Below are positions 1-6,029 of a DNA stretch of 8,018 nucleotides, piece after piece. The first letter of the stretch is position 1. Every line of letters starts with the position of its first letter. The notes beneath the pieces were generated by a model. It was given only the letters and a program-made list of their open reading frames with translations. It had not been told where the DNA came from and did not search any database. The DNA lies in NCBI RefSeq assembly GCF_938045535.1, contig NZ_CALIMQ010000014.1, positions 1 through 8,018 of the forward strand, given 5' to 3'. Source of the stretch: an uncultured Campylobacter sp. (lineage in GTDB: Bacteria > Campylobacterota > Campylobacteria > Campylobacterales > Campylobacteraceae). The translations under genes were made by a program, and so were the position numbers.

Positions 1-5
1 TAATC

Positions 6-20
6 CCGCATATTTTGCGG
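6..20 (+). other. Small inverted repeat in the leader of the importer operon
   Basis: CCGCA and TGCGG pair perfectly around a five-base loop (TATTT), ending 7 nt before the Shine-Dalgarno site of the first gene. The stem is only 5 bp and the window begins right before it. It could be the end of an upstream terminator, part of a leader structure, or chance. Confidence 0.25.
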
Positions 21-27
21 AATTTTC

Positions 28-33
28 AAGGAG
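28..33 (+). promoter_or_regulatory. Ribosome binding site that fixes the start of the binding-protein gene
   Basis: AAGGAG lies 5 nt before the ATG at 39. The frame is also open to a TTG at 15, but that TTG lies inside the hairpin, has no ribosome site, and would put charged residues before the signal peptide. ATG 39 is therefore preferred. Confidence 0.85.
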
Positions 34-38
34 AAAAA

Positions 39-1085
39 ATGCTTAAACTTCACTCAATCCTTCTTGGTACAGTGCTTTGCGCTGGCCCGGCTTTTGCAGA
101 TCGCACGATTACAGATCAGCTCGGTCGCAAGGTCACGATCCCAGATCAAGTAAATCGCATCGTCGTGCTACACCACGAAGCGCTCAATGTCTTAAACGAA
201 ATCAACGCCCAAGATAAGGTCGTAGGCATCCTAAAAAGCTGGGAGCAACGCCTAGGCAAAGAGTATAATCGTTTGGCACCGAGTTTTAAAAACCTACCTA
301 ATCCGGGCGATATCAAAGATGTCAATTACGAAGCTCTGCTTAGTCTAAAGCCTGATGCGGTCGTAGTGGTCAACTACTTCCCTAAAGAATATATCGCTAA
401 AATGGAGGAGTTGAAAATCCCAGTCATAGGTATTTCATTTTTCAGCTCTGCACAAGAGGAAAAAGCTAAGCTAAATCCGACCTTTAAAGATGAGCGCGAT
501 AGCTTCGCTGCTTACGATGAGGGCTTTTACGAGGGGGTTAAAATTCTAGGCGAACTAAGCAATCACGAAAAGGATGCCGCTGAACTAATAAATTTCGTTA
601 AAAAATCGCAAGCTGATTTAAATGCCAAATTTAGTAATTTTATCGTAGATAAAAGACCTAGAGTTTATATGGCAAATCCTGATCTTACGACCTACGGTAG
701 CGGCAAATATACTGGCGTAATGTTAGCAAGAGCGGGTGCGACGAACGTCGCCGCTGCAGATATAAAGGGCTACAAGCAGGTTTCGCCGGAGCAAATTTTA
801 GCATGGAATCCGCAGATTATCTTAGTGCAAAACCGCTATCCTCAAGTACCTGCCGAGCTTAAAGCAAACCCTGCGCTAAAAGGTCTTAGCGCCGTGAAAG
901 AGGATAGAATTTATCTAATGCCCGAATTCGTTAAAGCATGGGGTCATCCGACTGCCGAAGCAATGGCGCTTGGTGAGGAATGGCTTGCGATGAAACTTTA
1001 TCCGCAAAATTTTAAGGACGCAAACTTTGATAAAAAAGTAGAGGAATTCTACGAGAAATTTTACCGCGTCAAATATCAAAAATAA
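39..1085 (+). CDS. Periplasmic substrate-binding protein of a metal-chelate (FecB/BtuF-type) ABC importer
   Basis: The 348-residue product has an export signal: a basic start, a hydrophobic core, and an AFA cleavage site giving a mature protein from about residue 21 (DRTITDQLG). The cysteine at 14 lacks a good lipobox, so a soluble periplasmic protein is more likely than a lipoprotein. The mature start, a D-x-LGR-x-VTIP stretch followed by a strand with RIVVL, is typical of the Peripla_BP_2 family (siderophore, haem, cobalamin and related chelate binders). The C-terminal part, with a GHPTAEAMALGEEWLA segment and a KFYRVKY tail, resembles CeuE/FecB-like proteins of Helicobacter and Campylobacter, from memory. 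The TAA stop overlaps the permease ATG by 1 nt (TAATG). Its role is to capture the ligand and deliver it to the downstream permease. No outer-membrane receptor or Fur box is visible, so the ligand stays open. Confidence 0.93.
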   Translation: MLKLHSILLGTVLCAGPAFADRTITDQLGRKVTIPDQVNRIVVLHHEALNVLNEINAQDKVVGILKSWEQRLGKEYNRLAPSFKNLPNPGDIKDVNYEALLSLKPDAVVVVNYFPKEYIAKMEELKIPVIGISFFSSAQEEKAKLNPTFKDERDSFAAYDEGFYEGVKILGELSNHEKDAAELINFVKKSQADLNAKFSNFIVDKRPRVYMANPDLTTYGSGKYTGVMLARAGATNVAAADIKGYKQVSPEQILAWNPQIILVQNRYPQVPAELKANPALKGLSAVKEDRIYLMPEFVKAWGHPTAEAMALGEEWLAMKLYPQNFKDANFDKKVEEFYEKFYRVKYQK

Positions 1086-2065
1086 TGCTAAACGTAATCC
1101 TGCTTCTTTTTTGGGTAGTGCTGGCGTTAATCTCGCTCGCTAGTGGGCAGTTTCATATCCCGCTAGAAGAAATTTTTAAAATTCTCTTTAGCGGAGGCGG
1201 CGATGAAGCCGCCAAAAGTGTGATGCTGGATGTTAGAATTCCGCGCATTCTACTCTCCAGCCTTTGCGGTGGAGCGCTTGCTATCGCGGGTTTGAGCTTA
1301 CAGGCGGTATTTAAAAACCCGCTCGTTGGCCCGCACATCGTAGGCGTTAGCACCGCAGCGGCATTCGGCGGCGCGCTTTGTATCTTGCTAGGATTGAGCG
1401 GCTTATGGCTTGCGGGTTTTGCATTTTGCTTCGGGCTTGCGGCGCTATTTTTGCTCTATCTTTTGGCAAAATTCGTAGCACGCGCCGATATTTTCTCACT
1501 CATTTTAGCAGGTATAGTCATTAACGGCGTATTTGCCGCACTTACGAGCTTGGTGCAGTATCTAGCAGACGATGAGGAAGTGTTACCTAATATCGTCTTT
1601 TGGCTGTTAGGAAGCTTCGTAAGCGCAGGATATGATAAAGTAATTTTGATGTGCGCGATCGCCCTGCCCGCTTCTGCAGTCTTGATCGCGCTGAGATGGC
1701 GTTTTAATCTACTCAGCCTAAATGATGATGATTTGCGCGTGCTAGGCGTGGATGTTAAATTTCTGCGCTGCACGATCCTAGCGCTTTGCACCGCTCTGAT
1801 CGCCGTACAAGTTAGCGTCAGCGGAAATATCGGCTGGGTAGGTCTTGTGGTGCCGCACGCCACCAGGCTCATCGCGGGCAGCGACCACGTGAAGCTAATG
1901 CCTGCCTGCTTCATCGCAGGAGCGATCTTTATGCTGGCAATCGACGATCTATCTCGCTCGCTAAGTAGCGCCGAAATTCCTTTAGGAATTCTATCCGCTC
2001 TCATAGGAAGCCCGATCTTTGCCCTACTTCTAAAAAGGAGTGCCAAAAATGCAAAATCTAATTGA
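1085..2065 (+). CDS. FecCD-family inner-membrane permease of the metal-chelate importer
   Basis: The 326-residue protein is of normal length for one FecCD/BtuC-type subunit, which works as a homodimer forming the translocation channel. It is almost entirely hydrophobic, starting with a helix at about residues 4-20. Family hallmarks are in order: RIPRILL (51-57), the NPL-x-GPHIVGVS loop (78-89), GNIGWVGLVVPH (247-258, the coupling region that contacts the ATPase), an AxDDLSR stretch (285-291) and EIPLGILSALIGSPIF (297-312). The start ATG shares one base with the stop of the binding-protein gene, implying translational coupling. The end overlaps the ATPase gene by 17 nt. Only one permease gene is present, as in systems with a homodimeric channel. 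The family assignment is very secure; the substrate is not. Confidence 0.95.
   Translation: MLNVILLLFWVVLALISLASGQFHIPLEEIFKILFSGGGDEAAKSVMLDVRIPRILLSSLCGGALAIAGLSLQAVFKNPLVGPHIVGVSTAAAFGGALCILLGLSGLWLAGFAFCFGLAALFLLYLLAKFVARADIFSLILAGIVINGVFAALTSLVQYLADDEEVLPNIVFWLLGSFVSAGYDKVILMCAIALPASAVLIALRWRFNLLSLNDDDLRVLGVDVKFLRCTILALCTALIAVQVSVSGNIGWVGLVVPHATRLIAGSDHVKLMPACFIAGAIFMLAIDDLSRSLSSAEIPLGILSALIGSPIFALLLKRSAKNAKSN
2035..2040 (+). promoter_or_regulatory. Ribosome binding site of the ATPase gene, inside the permease coding region
   Basis: AAGGAG lies 8 nt before ATG 2049. A GTG at 2040 is in the same frame but overlaps this site, so it cannot use it; ATG 2049 is the likely start. Confidence 0.8.
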
Positions 2066-2813
2066 GGTAAAAAACGCTGGCTTTTACTACGAGGCGGAAA
2101 AATTCTGCTTTCGCAACTTAAGCTTCGAGCTTGCCAGCTCTCAAACATTAGCGATTTTGGGCTTAAACGGGCAAGGCAAAAGCACGCTAATGTCGTGTAT
2201 GATGGGGATTTTGCAGCCTAAAGAAGGCGAGATCGTGCGCAAGGCAAAATTTGCTTTCTTGCCGCAGAGCTTTAATGTCGCGTTTGATTACAGCGTGCTT
2301 GACATCGTACTGATGGGGCGAGTACGTGATATCTCCCTCTTTTCAAAACCAGGCAAAAAGGATATTCAAATCTGCCTTGACGCTCTGGATACGTTAGGCG
2401 TCGCCCATCTGCAAAAGCGCAGCTTTAACGCCCTTAGCGGCGGGCAGAGGCAGCTCGTACTCTTTGCTAGAGCCCTAGCTAGCGGTAGCGACGTGCTGTT
2501 TTTGGACGAGCCTGCCAGCGCGCTTGATATCAAAAACCAAGACCGCGTGCTAAGCCTCATCGCAAATCTACGCTCAAATAGCGATGCGAGCATAGTTTTT
2601 ACCACCCATCAGCCCAACCACGCCCTCGCAGTCGCCGATCGCACACTGATCTTGCGAAATGATCTTAGCTACAACTACGGCGCAAGCAACGAAATTTTAA
2701 CCGAAGCCGCGCTTAGCTCGCTCTACGGCGTACAGATCAAAACGGCGGAATTTGACATGGAAGGCGAGCAAATCCCCAGCATCACGCAAATTTTCAGCGC
2801 GCAGGTGAGGTAA
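2049..2813 (+). CDS. ATP-binding protein of the metal-chelate ABC importer (FepC/BtuD type)
   Basis: The 254-residue nucleotide-binding subunit carries all the expected motifs: Walker A GLNGQGKST (38-46), Q-loop glutamine in LPQSF (Q73), signature LSGGQRQ (129-135), Walker B VLFLDEP (149-155) with the catalytic glutamate at 154, and the H-loop histidine in TTHQPNH (H187). Length and motif spacing match FepC/FecE-like ATPases. It should bind the cytoplasmic face of the FecCD permease and power ligand import. The start lies inside the end of the permease gene (17-nt overlap), and the three genes form one operon. After its TAA stop the DNA changes character abruptly to AATT-rich repeats. No missing residues or frameshift are seen. 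Confidence 0.95.
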   Translation: MQNLIEVKNAGFYYEAEKFCFRNLSFELASSQTLAILGLNGQGKSTLMSCMMGILQPKEGEIVRKAKFAFLPQSFNVAFDYSVLDIVLMGRVRDISLFSKPGKKDIQICLDALDTLGVAHLQKRSFNALSGGQRQLVLFARALASGSDVLFLDEPASALDIKNQDRVLSLIANLRSNSDASIVFTTHQPNHALAVADRTLILRNDLSYNYGASNEILTEAALSSLYGVQIKTAEFDMEGEQIPSITQIFSAQVR

Positions 2814-2815
2814 GC

Positions 2816-2923
2816 ATGAGCGGCGCGACAAAGCAGCTCATCAATCGGCGCGAAATTTTAAATCGTGGGATTTTTGTCCTGGGCGAAAATTTAAATCGTA
2901 GAATTTTTACCTTGAAATTCTGA
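2816..2923 (+). CDS. Possible 35-residue repeat-encoded small ORF
   Basis: An ATG lies 2 nt after the ATPase stop, preceded at a 5-nt distance by GAGG (2807-2810), a usable ribosome site within the ATPase end. The product would be basic, with two 11-residue repeats (EILNRGIFVLG and ENLNRRIFTLK), because the underlying DNA is a 33-bp tandem duplication. I know no family for it. The position and ribosome site suggest it could be translated with the operon. The short length and repeat origin suggest it may equally be accidental, and no function is assigned. Confidence 0.25.
   Translation: MSGATKQLINRREILNRGIFVLGENLNRRIFTLKF
2850..2914 (+). repeat. 33-bp tandem repeat, two copies
   Basis: The copies start at 2850 and 2883. 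Compared over 32 positions, 26 match. Each begins with GCGAAA and contains an AATT core followed by TTTAAATCG or TTAAATCG and a second T-rich block. The period is a multiple of three, so the frame at 2816 stays open. Confidence 0.75.
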
Positions 2924-3277
2924 TTAAAATTTTATATCGAGGTTTTGCCATAGAATTCCAGTCTAAATTCCATAGTGAAATTTTGCCGCGGGGAATTCCG
3001 ATCAGAAATCTCATAGTGGAATTTTCTGTGGCTTGCCAGTTTTCTAAGCGTGCAACGAAAGCATGCTATCGCTTGAGTTTTGAAATTTCACAGTGGAATT
3101 CTACCCCGCAAATCCATAATCAAAATTCCGTTTTAAAATCTCGCGGCGGAATTTTATTCTCGCTCTGGTAGAATTCCTGAAATTCCGCAGCATGTGCAAA
3201 TGCAACGAAATTTGGCTGCGATGAAATTTTGAAATTTTAAACTTCGCAGTTTAATCTGTGCTTTACGTTTGTTTATG

Positions 3278-3283
3278 TATACT
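3278..3283 (+). promoter_or_regulatory. Possible -10 element for the membrane-protein gene
   Basis: TATACT is preceded by TG and lies 33 nt before ATG 3311. That would put transcription start near 3290 and leave a leader long enough for the AAAAGGG ribosome site at 3297-3303. No clear -35 box is seen; epsilonproteobacterial housekeeping promoters often lack one. This is pattern matching only. Confidence 0.3.
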
Positions 3284-3310
3284 TCATGGCAAATTTTAAA
3301 AGGGCTTATT

Positions 3311-3964
3311 ATGCAAGACACTGTATCTCAGGCAAGAAAAAATGGGATGATTAGCGCTGGAATCGATCTGTTTTTAGCAGCGCTACCCGTAGTTTTTATT
3401 GTGGTAGGCTTTATCTCTTTCGACAGACCAAGAATCTTTGACGACGAGATGACAAATTATATCGCTAGCGGAATTTTGATCGCTTTTATTTGCGCCTCGG
3501 TGATTTTCAGGTTACGAGCGCTTAACAAAATTGAGGCGCTTAGCGGCACAAACGCGGCAGCACTTTACCGTAGTTGCATAGTTGTCTGCATCTGTACCAC
3601 GACGTGTATGTATTTTTACCAGTCTCATTTTAGAGAAATAACGCGAATTCTAATCTTTCTCGCAGCCGCAGCCTATGTGATCGTATCGTGGTTTCGTATA
3701 AATTTTTCTTTGGCGCGAGTAAGCGGCGTGAGTACTTTTCGCACCTACGTGTGGCTCTGCGTCATCTTTTTCGTACTAAACATGCTATGCAATGCAACGG
3801 TTATTGCTTTAGCTCTTTCCGAGCGGCAGATTGACCCAAGCTCGGCTTTAACTATCACCGCCATATTATTTAAATTGCTTCTGCCGTTTGCTGCCCTCAT
3901 AATAACCGGCATCGTGCACCTGCTAGCTTGGAGCAAGATAGAAAAGATAAACGCAGAGGTTTAA
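3311..3964 (+). CDS. Six-helix integral membrane protein of unknown function
   Basis: The 217-residue product starts MQDTVSQARKNG, with AAAAGGG 7 nt before the ATG. In-frame starts upstream (TTG 3269, ATG 3275) lack a ribosome site and overlap the proposed -10 element. Six hydrophobic segments are visible at roughly residues 13-35, 50-68, 83-103, 112-130, 141-166 and 178-204, separated by short charged loops. The third segment is unusually rich in cysteine and threonine. I see no catalytic or binding motif and do not recognise a family; it could be a small inner-membrane protein of the DUF type. It is alone on its strand, separated from the importer operon by about 500 bp and convergent with the ABC-2 exporter operon. 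AATT words inside this gene are not biased to RAATTY, unlike in the spacers on both sides. Confidence 0.8.
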   Translation: MQDTVSQARKNGMISAGIDLFLAALPVVFIVVGFISFDRPRIFDDEMTNYIASGILIAFICASVIFRLRALNKIEALSGTNAAALYRSCIVVCICTTTCMYFYQSHFREITRILIFLAAAAYVIVSWFRINFSLARVSGVSTFRTYVWLCVIFFVLNMLCNATVIALALSERQIDPSSALTITAILFKLLLPFAALIITGIVHLLAWSKIEKINAEV

Positions 3965-3980
3965 AATTTCGCAAACCTCT
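3955..3980 (+). terminator. Stem-loop across the stop codon, possible weak terminator
   Basis: AGAGGTTT (3955-3962) pairs perfectly with AAACCTCT (3973-3980) around a 10-base loop, and the stem overlaps the TAA stop at 3962-3964. There is no T-run after the stem, so it does not fit a classic intrinsic terminator. It may instead protect the mRNA end or assist another termination mode. Confidence 0.35.
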
Positions 3981-3997
3981 CGTCGCTATGAAATTTT

Positions 3998-4053
3998 AAA
4001 ATTCCTCAAGTAGATTTAAAATTTCAAAATTCCGCTAGCAGATTTAAAATTTA
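3998..4053. repeat. 28-bp tandem repeat, two copies
   Basis: Copies at 3998-4025 and 4026-4053 match at 24 of 28 positions. Both contain AAAATTCC and AGATTTAAAATTT. The period is not a multiple of three, unlike the repeats inside the open frames elsewhere in this window. Confidence 0.75.
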
Positions 4054-4091
4054 AATCCCGAGGCGTCTTTCAAATTTTAAACGCGATCCGT

Positions 4092-4109
4092 AAAAATTTT
4101 AAAATTTTT
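4092..4109. other. Perfect 18-bp A/T palindrome in the convergent intergenic region
   Basis: AAAAATTTTAAAATTTTT is fully self-complementary and lies between two convergent genes. It could act as a weak bidirectional terminator or be a long version of the AAATTTTAAAATTT core found across the window. The rest of 3965-4150 holds only further RAATTY words (about 9 of 10 AATT sites). Confidence 0.45.
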
Positions 4110-4150
4110 GCGCACCATGTATTTTGCGCTGCATACAACCGCCATAATTT

Positions 4151-5242
4151 CTAGTCCAGCTTATTTCTAAAAAGCGATGCCGCAAAGCTCAATGTGCCAA
4201 GCCCGATCAGCAGCAGCGGCACGATGAGATGCCACAGCTCGCCTAGGCTCGCACCCTCCAGATAGATCCGCCACATGCAGTTGTTGGCATAATACATCGG
4301 ATCTAGGTGCGCGATGTAGTAAAACCACCGCGGCATCGCGTCCGCAGGCGTTATCAGCCCGCTTATCATAATGCACGGCAGCAGGAACAAAAACGAGCTC
4401 ACAACCGATTGTAGCGAGGTTTTGCAGACGGTCGAGATCACGAGGCCGATGCCTACGTTGCAGGCGCTAAAGATCGCGATGATCGCAAAAAGATCCGCAA
4501 AGCGCCCGCGGAACGGAATTTCAAAGTAAAATACGCAGATCAAAAACAGCGCGAGCCCCTGCGCGATCGCGATCAGCACGGGCGGCACGGCTTTGCCGAT
4601 CAGCATCTCAAGCGGGTTCGCGGGCGTCATCAGCATCATATCAAAGCTTCCCTCCTCGCGCTCGCGGGAGACGCTAAACGCCGATAGCATCAGCACCTGA
4701 ATCATCGAAAGCCCCAAAATCATCCCCGTCATGATCGTATAGCGCGTGATCGTGTTTTCGTTAAAAACATAGCGCGGATTTATGCTGATTAAATTGACAA
4801 AATGCTGCGCGTTGTATTCCCCCGCTATGGCCTGCACGAAGCCGATGACGGTGTTTGCCAAGGTCGTATTGCGCGAATCCGCGATGATCAAAAGCTCGTG
4901 CGTATTCGCAAAATCGCCGCCGAAATAGATCCCGATGATCGCCTCGCCCTCGCTTACCGCACGGCGCAGGCAGGTTAGGTCTTTGCAGCCAAGTTCGGTC
5001 TTAAACATCGGCGTAGCGGCGATCTGCTGTACCAGCGCGGTGGACATCGCATCGCGGGCATCGTCCAAAATCGCGTAGCGCACCTGCTCGGGGGTGAAAT
5101 TCGCGCCGTAGCCGAATATGATCGCCTGCACCAGCACCGGCACGATCAGCACCATGCGCGTGCCCTTGTCGCGAAACATCGCCAAAAATTCCTTTTTTAT
5201 CAGCGCGCGAATTCGAAGCAGGGATTTTCGCAGAGCGTTCAT
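4151..5242 (-). CDS. ABC-2 family exporter permease, second membrane subunit (YhhJ/YbhR-like)
   Basis: The 363-residue protein has the ordinary architecture of the family. A cytoplasmic amphipathic start with KKEFLAMFRDKGT (16-28) leads into a first helix (about 29-47), then a periplasmic domain (about 48-165) and five more helices (about 168-191, 219-240, 248-273, 277-298, 336-356). The loop SREREEGSFDMMLMTPANP (192-210) is the conserved ABC-2 coupling-loop signature. Such permeases pair with a sister subunit, an ATPase and usually an HlyD-type adaptor to export drugs or other compounds. The sister is encoded at 6012-7739; the other partners are not in the window. ATG 5242 overlaps the preceding TGA (ATGA) and has AAAAAGGG (5249-5256) as its ribosome site. 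Substrate unknown. Confidence 0.92.
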   Translation of the reverse strand: MNALRKSLLRIRALIKKEFLAMFRDKGTRMVLIVPVLVQAIIFGYGANFTPEQVRYAILDDARDAMSTALVQQIAATPMFKTELGCKDLTCLRRAVSEGEAIIGIYFGGDFANTHELLIIADSRNTTLANTVIGFVQAIAGEYNAQHFVNLISINPRYVFNENTITRYTIMTGMILGLSMIQVLMLSAFSVSREREEGSFDMMLMTPANPLEMLIGKAVPPVLIAIAQGLALFLICVFYFEIPFRGRFADLFAIIAIFSACNVGIGLVISTVCKTSLQSVVSSFLFLLPCIMISGLITPADAMPRWFYYIAHLDPMYYANNCMWRIYLEGASLGELWHLIVPLLLIGLGTLSFAASLFRNKLD

Positions 5243-5256
5243 CGCGCACCCTTTTT
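5239..5256 (-). repeat. Junction repeat, copy 2: ribosome site plus ATGA overlap before the second permease
   Basis: On the minus strand this reads AAA AAG GGT GCG CGA TGA, coding KKGAR-stop for the repeat ORF. It supplies the ribosome site and the ATGA start for the permease at 5242. It matches 16 of 18 bases of the segment at 6012-6029. Confidence 0.85.
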
Positions 5257-6015
5257 AAATTTAGCGGTACCTTTAAATTTAACGCCATTTTCAAATTTAG
5301 CGGCGCGGGCGGGCGGATTGAAATTTGAGATAAAATTTAAAAACGGATTGGACGCAGGTTTAAATTTATGCGGCGCGAGCGTAAATTTTAAAATTTCAAA
5401 CCGATTACTCAGCTCGGGCGTAAATTTTAAAATTCTAAATCCATTACGCGGCGGTTCGGGCGAAAATTTTAAAAGCACAAGTTTAAATTTACGCGGCGGC
5501 AAGGAGATGAAATTTAAAAGCACGTTTGCGAAGTCAAATTTGCTAAATTTTTCCGCGCGCCCTGCTTCGTAGCCGTGCCGTGCAGCTGCGCTACAAAGTC
5601 GCGCTATGCGGCGCTGCGCAGAATTCAAATATCCGCCCGCATAAGTAAGCTTAACTGCGCGCCGTTTTTCTGCTATGCCGCATCCGTGCCCTGTTTCGGC
5701 ACTATCTACGCGCGGCAAAACACGACGCGGAGCGAACGGCAGCTCGCAAACAAGCTTTAAAATTTTAAATCTATTCCGCGATATGAAATTTTGCGCTATG
5801 TCCGCAAAAGGCACTGAAGCGCGCGTAAATTTTAAAATTTCAAACCGATTACGCGGCACGGACGTAAATTTTAAATTTCTAAATCCATTGCGCGACGCTG
5901 GCGTAAAATTTAAAAACCTCGTCGCCGTTCGCAAGCCGAAGCGTCTCGCGCCTAGAAATTTTAAAATTTTATATCCACGCTCTGTTTGTTTGCGCGAAAA
6001 TTTTAAAAATTTCAT
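5239..6015 (-). CDS. Repeat-built 258-residue ORF between the two permeases, unknown function
   Basis: This frame starts at an ATG overlapping the stop of the first permease (ATGA) and ends in a TGA overlapping the start of the second (ATGA again). It thus bridges the two genes without a gap. The product is basic and low in complexity, dominated by Phe, Lys, Arg, Leu and Asn. A 13-residue unit with consensus RN(R/G)F(E/R)ILKFT plus three variable residues occurs at about 42-54, 55-67, 80-92, 190-202 and 203-215. The middle (about 93-160) is less repetitive, with several Cys and Arg. There is no signal peptide or membrane helix. I recognise no family. Because the repeats contain palindromic A/T cores, the opposite strand is open too, so the frame may be a by-product of the repeats. 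The coupling at both ends is the best argument for translation. Confidence 0.4.
   Translation of the reverse strand: MKFLKFSRKQTERGYKILKFLGARRFGLRTATRFLNFTPASRNGFRNLKFTSVPRNRFEILKFTRASVPFADIAQNFISRNRFKILKLVCELPFAPRRVLPRVDSAETGHGCGIAEKRRAVKLTYAGGYLNSAQRRIARLCSAAARHGYEAGRAEKFSKFDFANVLLNFISLPPRKFKLVLLKFSPEPPRNGFRILKFTPELSNRFEILKFTLAPHKFKPASNPFLNFISNFNPPARAAKFENGVKFKGTAKFKKGAR
5379..5446. repeat. 39-bp-period repeat block, copy A
   Basis: This 68-bp block matches 5823-5890 at 62 of 68 positions, with the first 30 bases identical. Inside it the word CGTAAATTTT recurs at 5380 and 5419, with a variant (CGAAAATTTT) at 5461, giving steps of 39 and 42 bp. Both steps are whole numbers of codons in the minus-strand frame. 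Confidence 0.85.
5823..5890. repeat. 39-bp-period repeat block, copy B
   Basis: This is the second copy of the block at 5379-5446, 444 bp away. CGTAAATTTT occurs at 5824 and 5863 and a variant at 5902, giving two exact 39-bp steps. The whole 5243-6011 stretch holds about 27 AATT words by eye, all in RAATTY context. Confidence 0.85.
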
Positions 6016-6029
6016 CGCGCGCCCCTTTT
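6012..6029 (-). repeat. Junction repeat, copy 1: end of the first permease plus ATGA overlap
   Basis: On the minus strand this reads AAA AGG GGC GCG CGA TGA, coding the permease end KRGAR-stop. The AAAAAGGGG within it can serve as ribosome site for the repeat ORF starting at 6015. It nearly duplicates 5239-5256. Confidence 0.85.

Larger units (their letters stand above)
2814..3310. other. Spacer of about 500 bp rich in RAATTY hexamers, no convincing gene
   Basis: By eye this stretch holds about 20 AATT tetranucleotides, and every one is flanked by a purine on the left and a pyrimidine on the right (AAATTT, GAATTT, AAATTC and GAATTC all occur). The surrounding words vary, so it is not one exact repeat. 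It begins with a 33-bp tandem duplication and a possible 35-codon frame. Another open frame at 2983-3171 looks accidental. No clear intrinsic terminator with a T-tract was found for the importer operon. Confidence 0.7.

Noticed and set aside
1..38. Cobalamin riboswitch or Fur box controlling the importer
   Set aside because: Only 38 bases precede the start. They hold a small hairpin and the ribosome site, with no recognisable B12-box or Fur-box pattern.
72..80. Lipoprotein signal (cysteine 14) in the binding protein
   Set aside because: The residues before the cysteine (T-V-L) do not make a good lipobox, and a clear AFA signal peptidase I site follows at residues 18-20.
1456..2148. A 230-codon minus-strand open frame over the permease gene
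   Set aside because: It is antisense to a clear FecCD gene with all family motifs, and is Ser/Arg-rich, as is typical of such shadows.
2983..3171. A 62-codon + strand open frame in the spacer
   Set aside because: It has no ribosome site, its composition reflects the AATT-rich repeats, and it shows no recognisable protein features.
5379..5915. CRISPR-like periodicity (about 39 bp)
   Set aside because: Repeats are degenerate, the supposed spacers are short and similar to each other, and no cas gene is present.
5243..6011. Insertion sequence or MITE between the permeases
   Set aside because: No transposase and no terminal inverted repeats were found. The near-duplicate flanks include coding and ribosome-site sequence, so tandem amplification fits at least as well.
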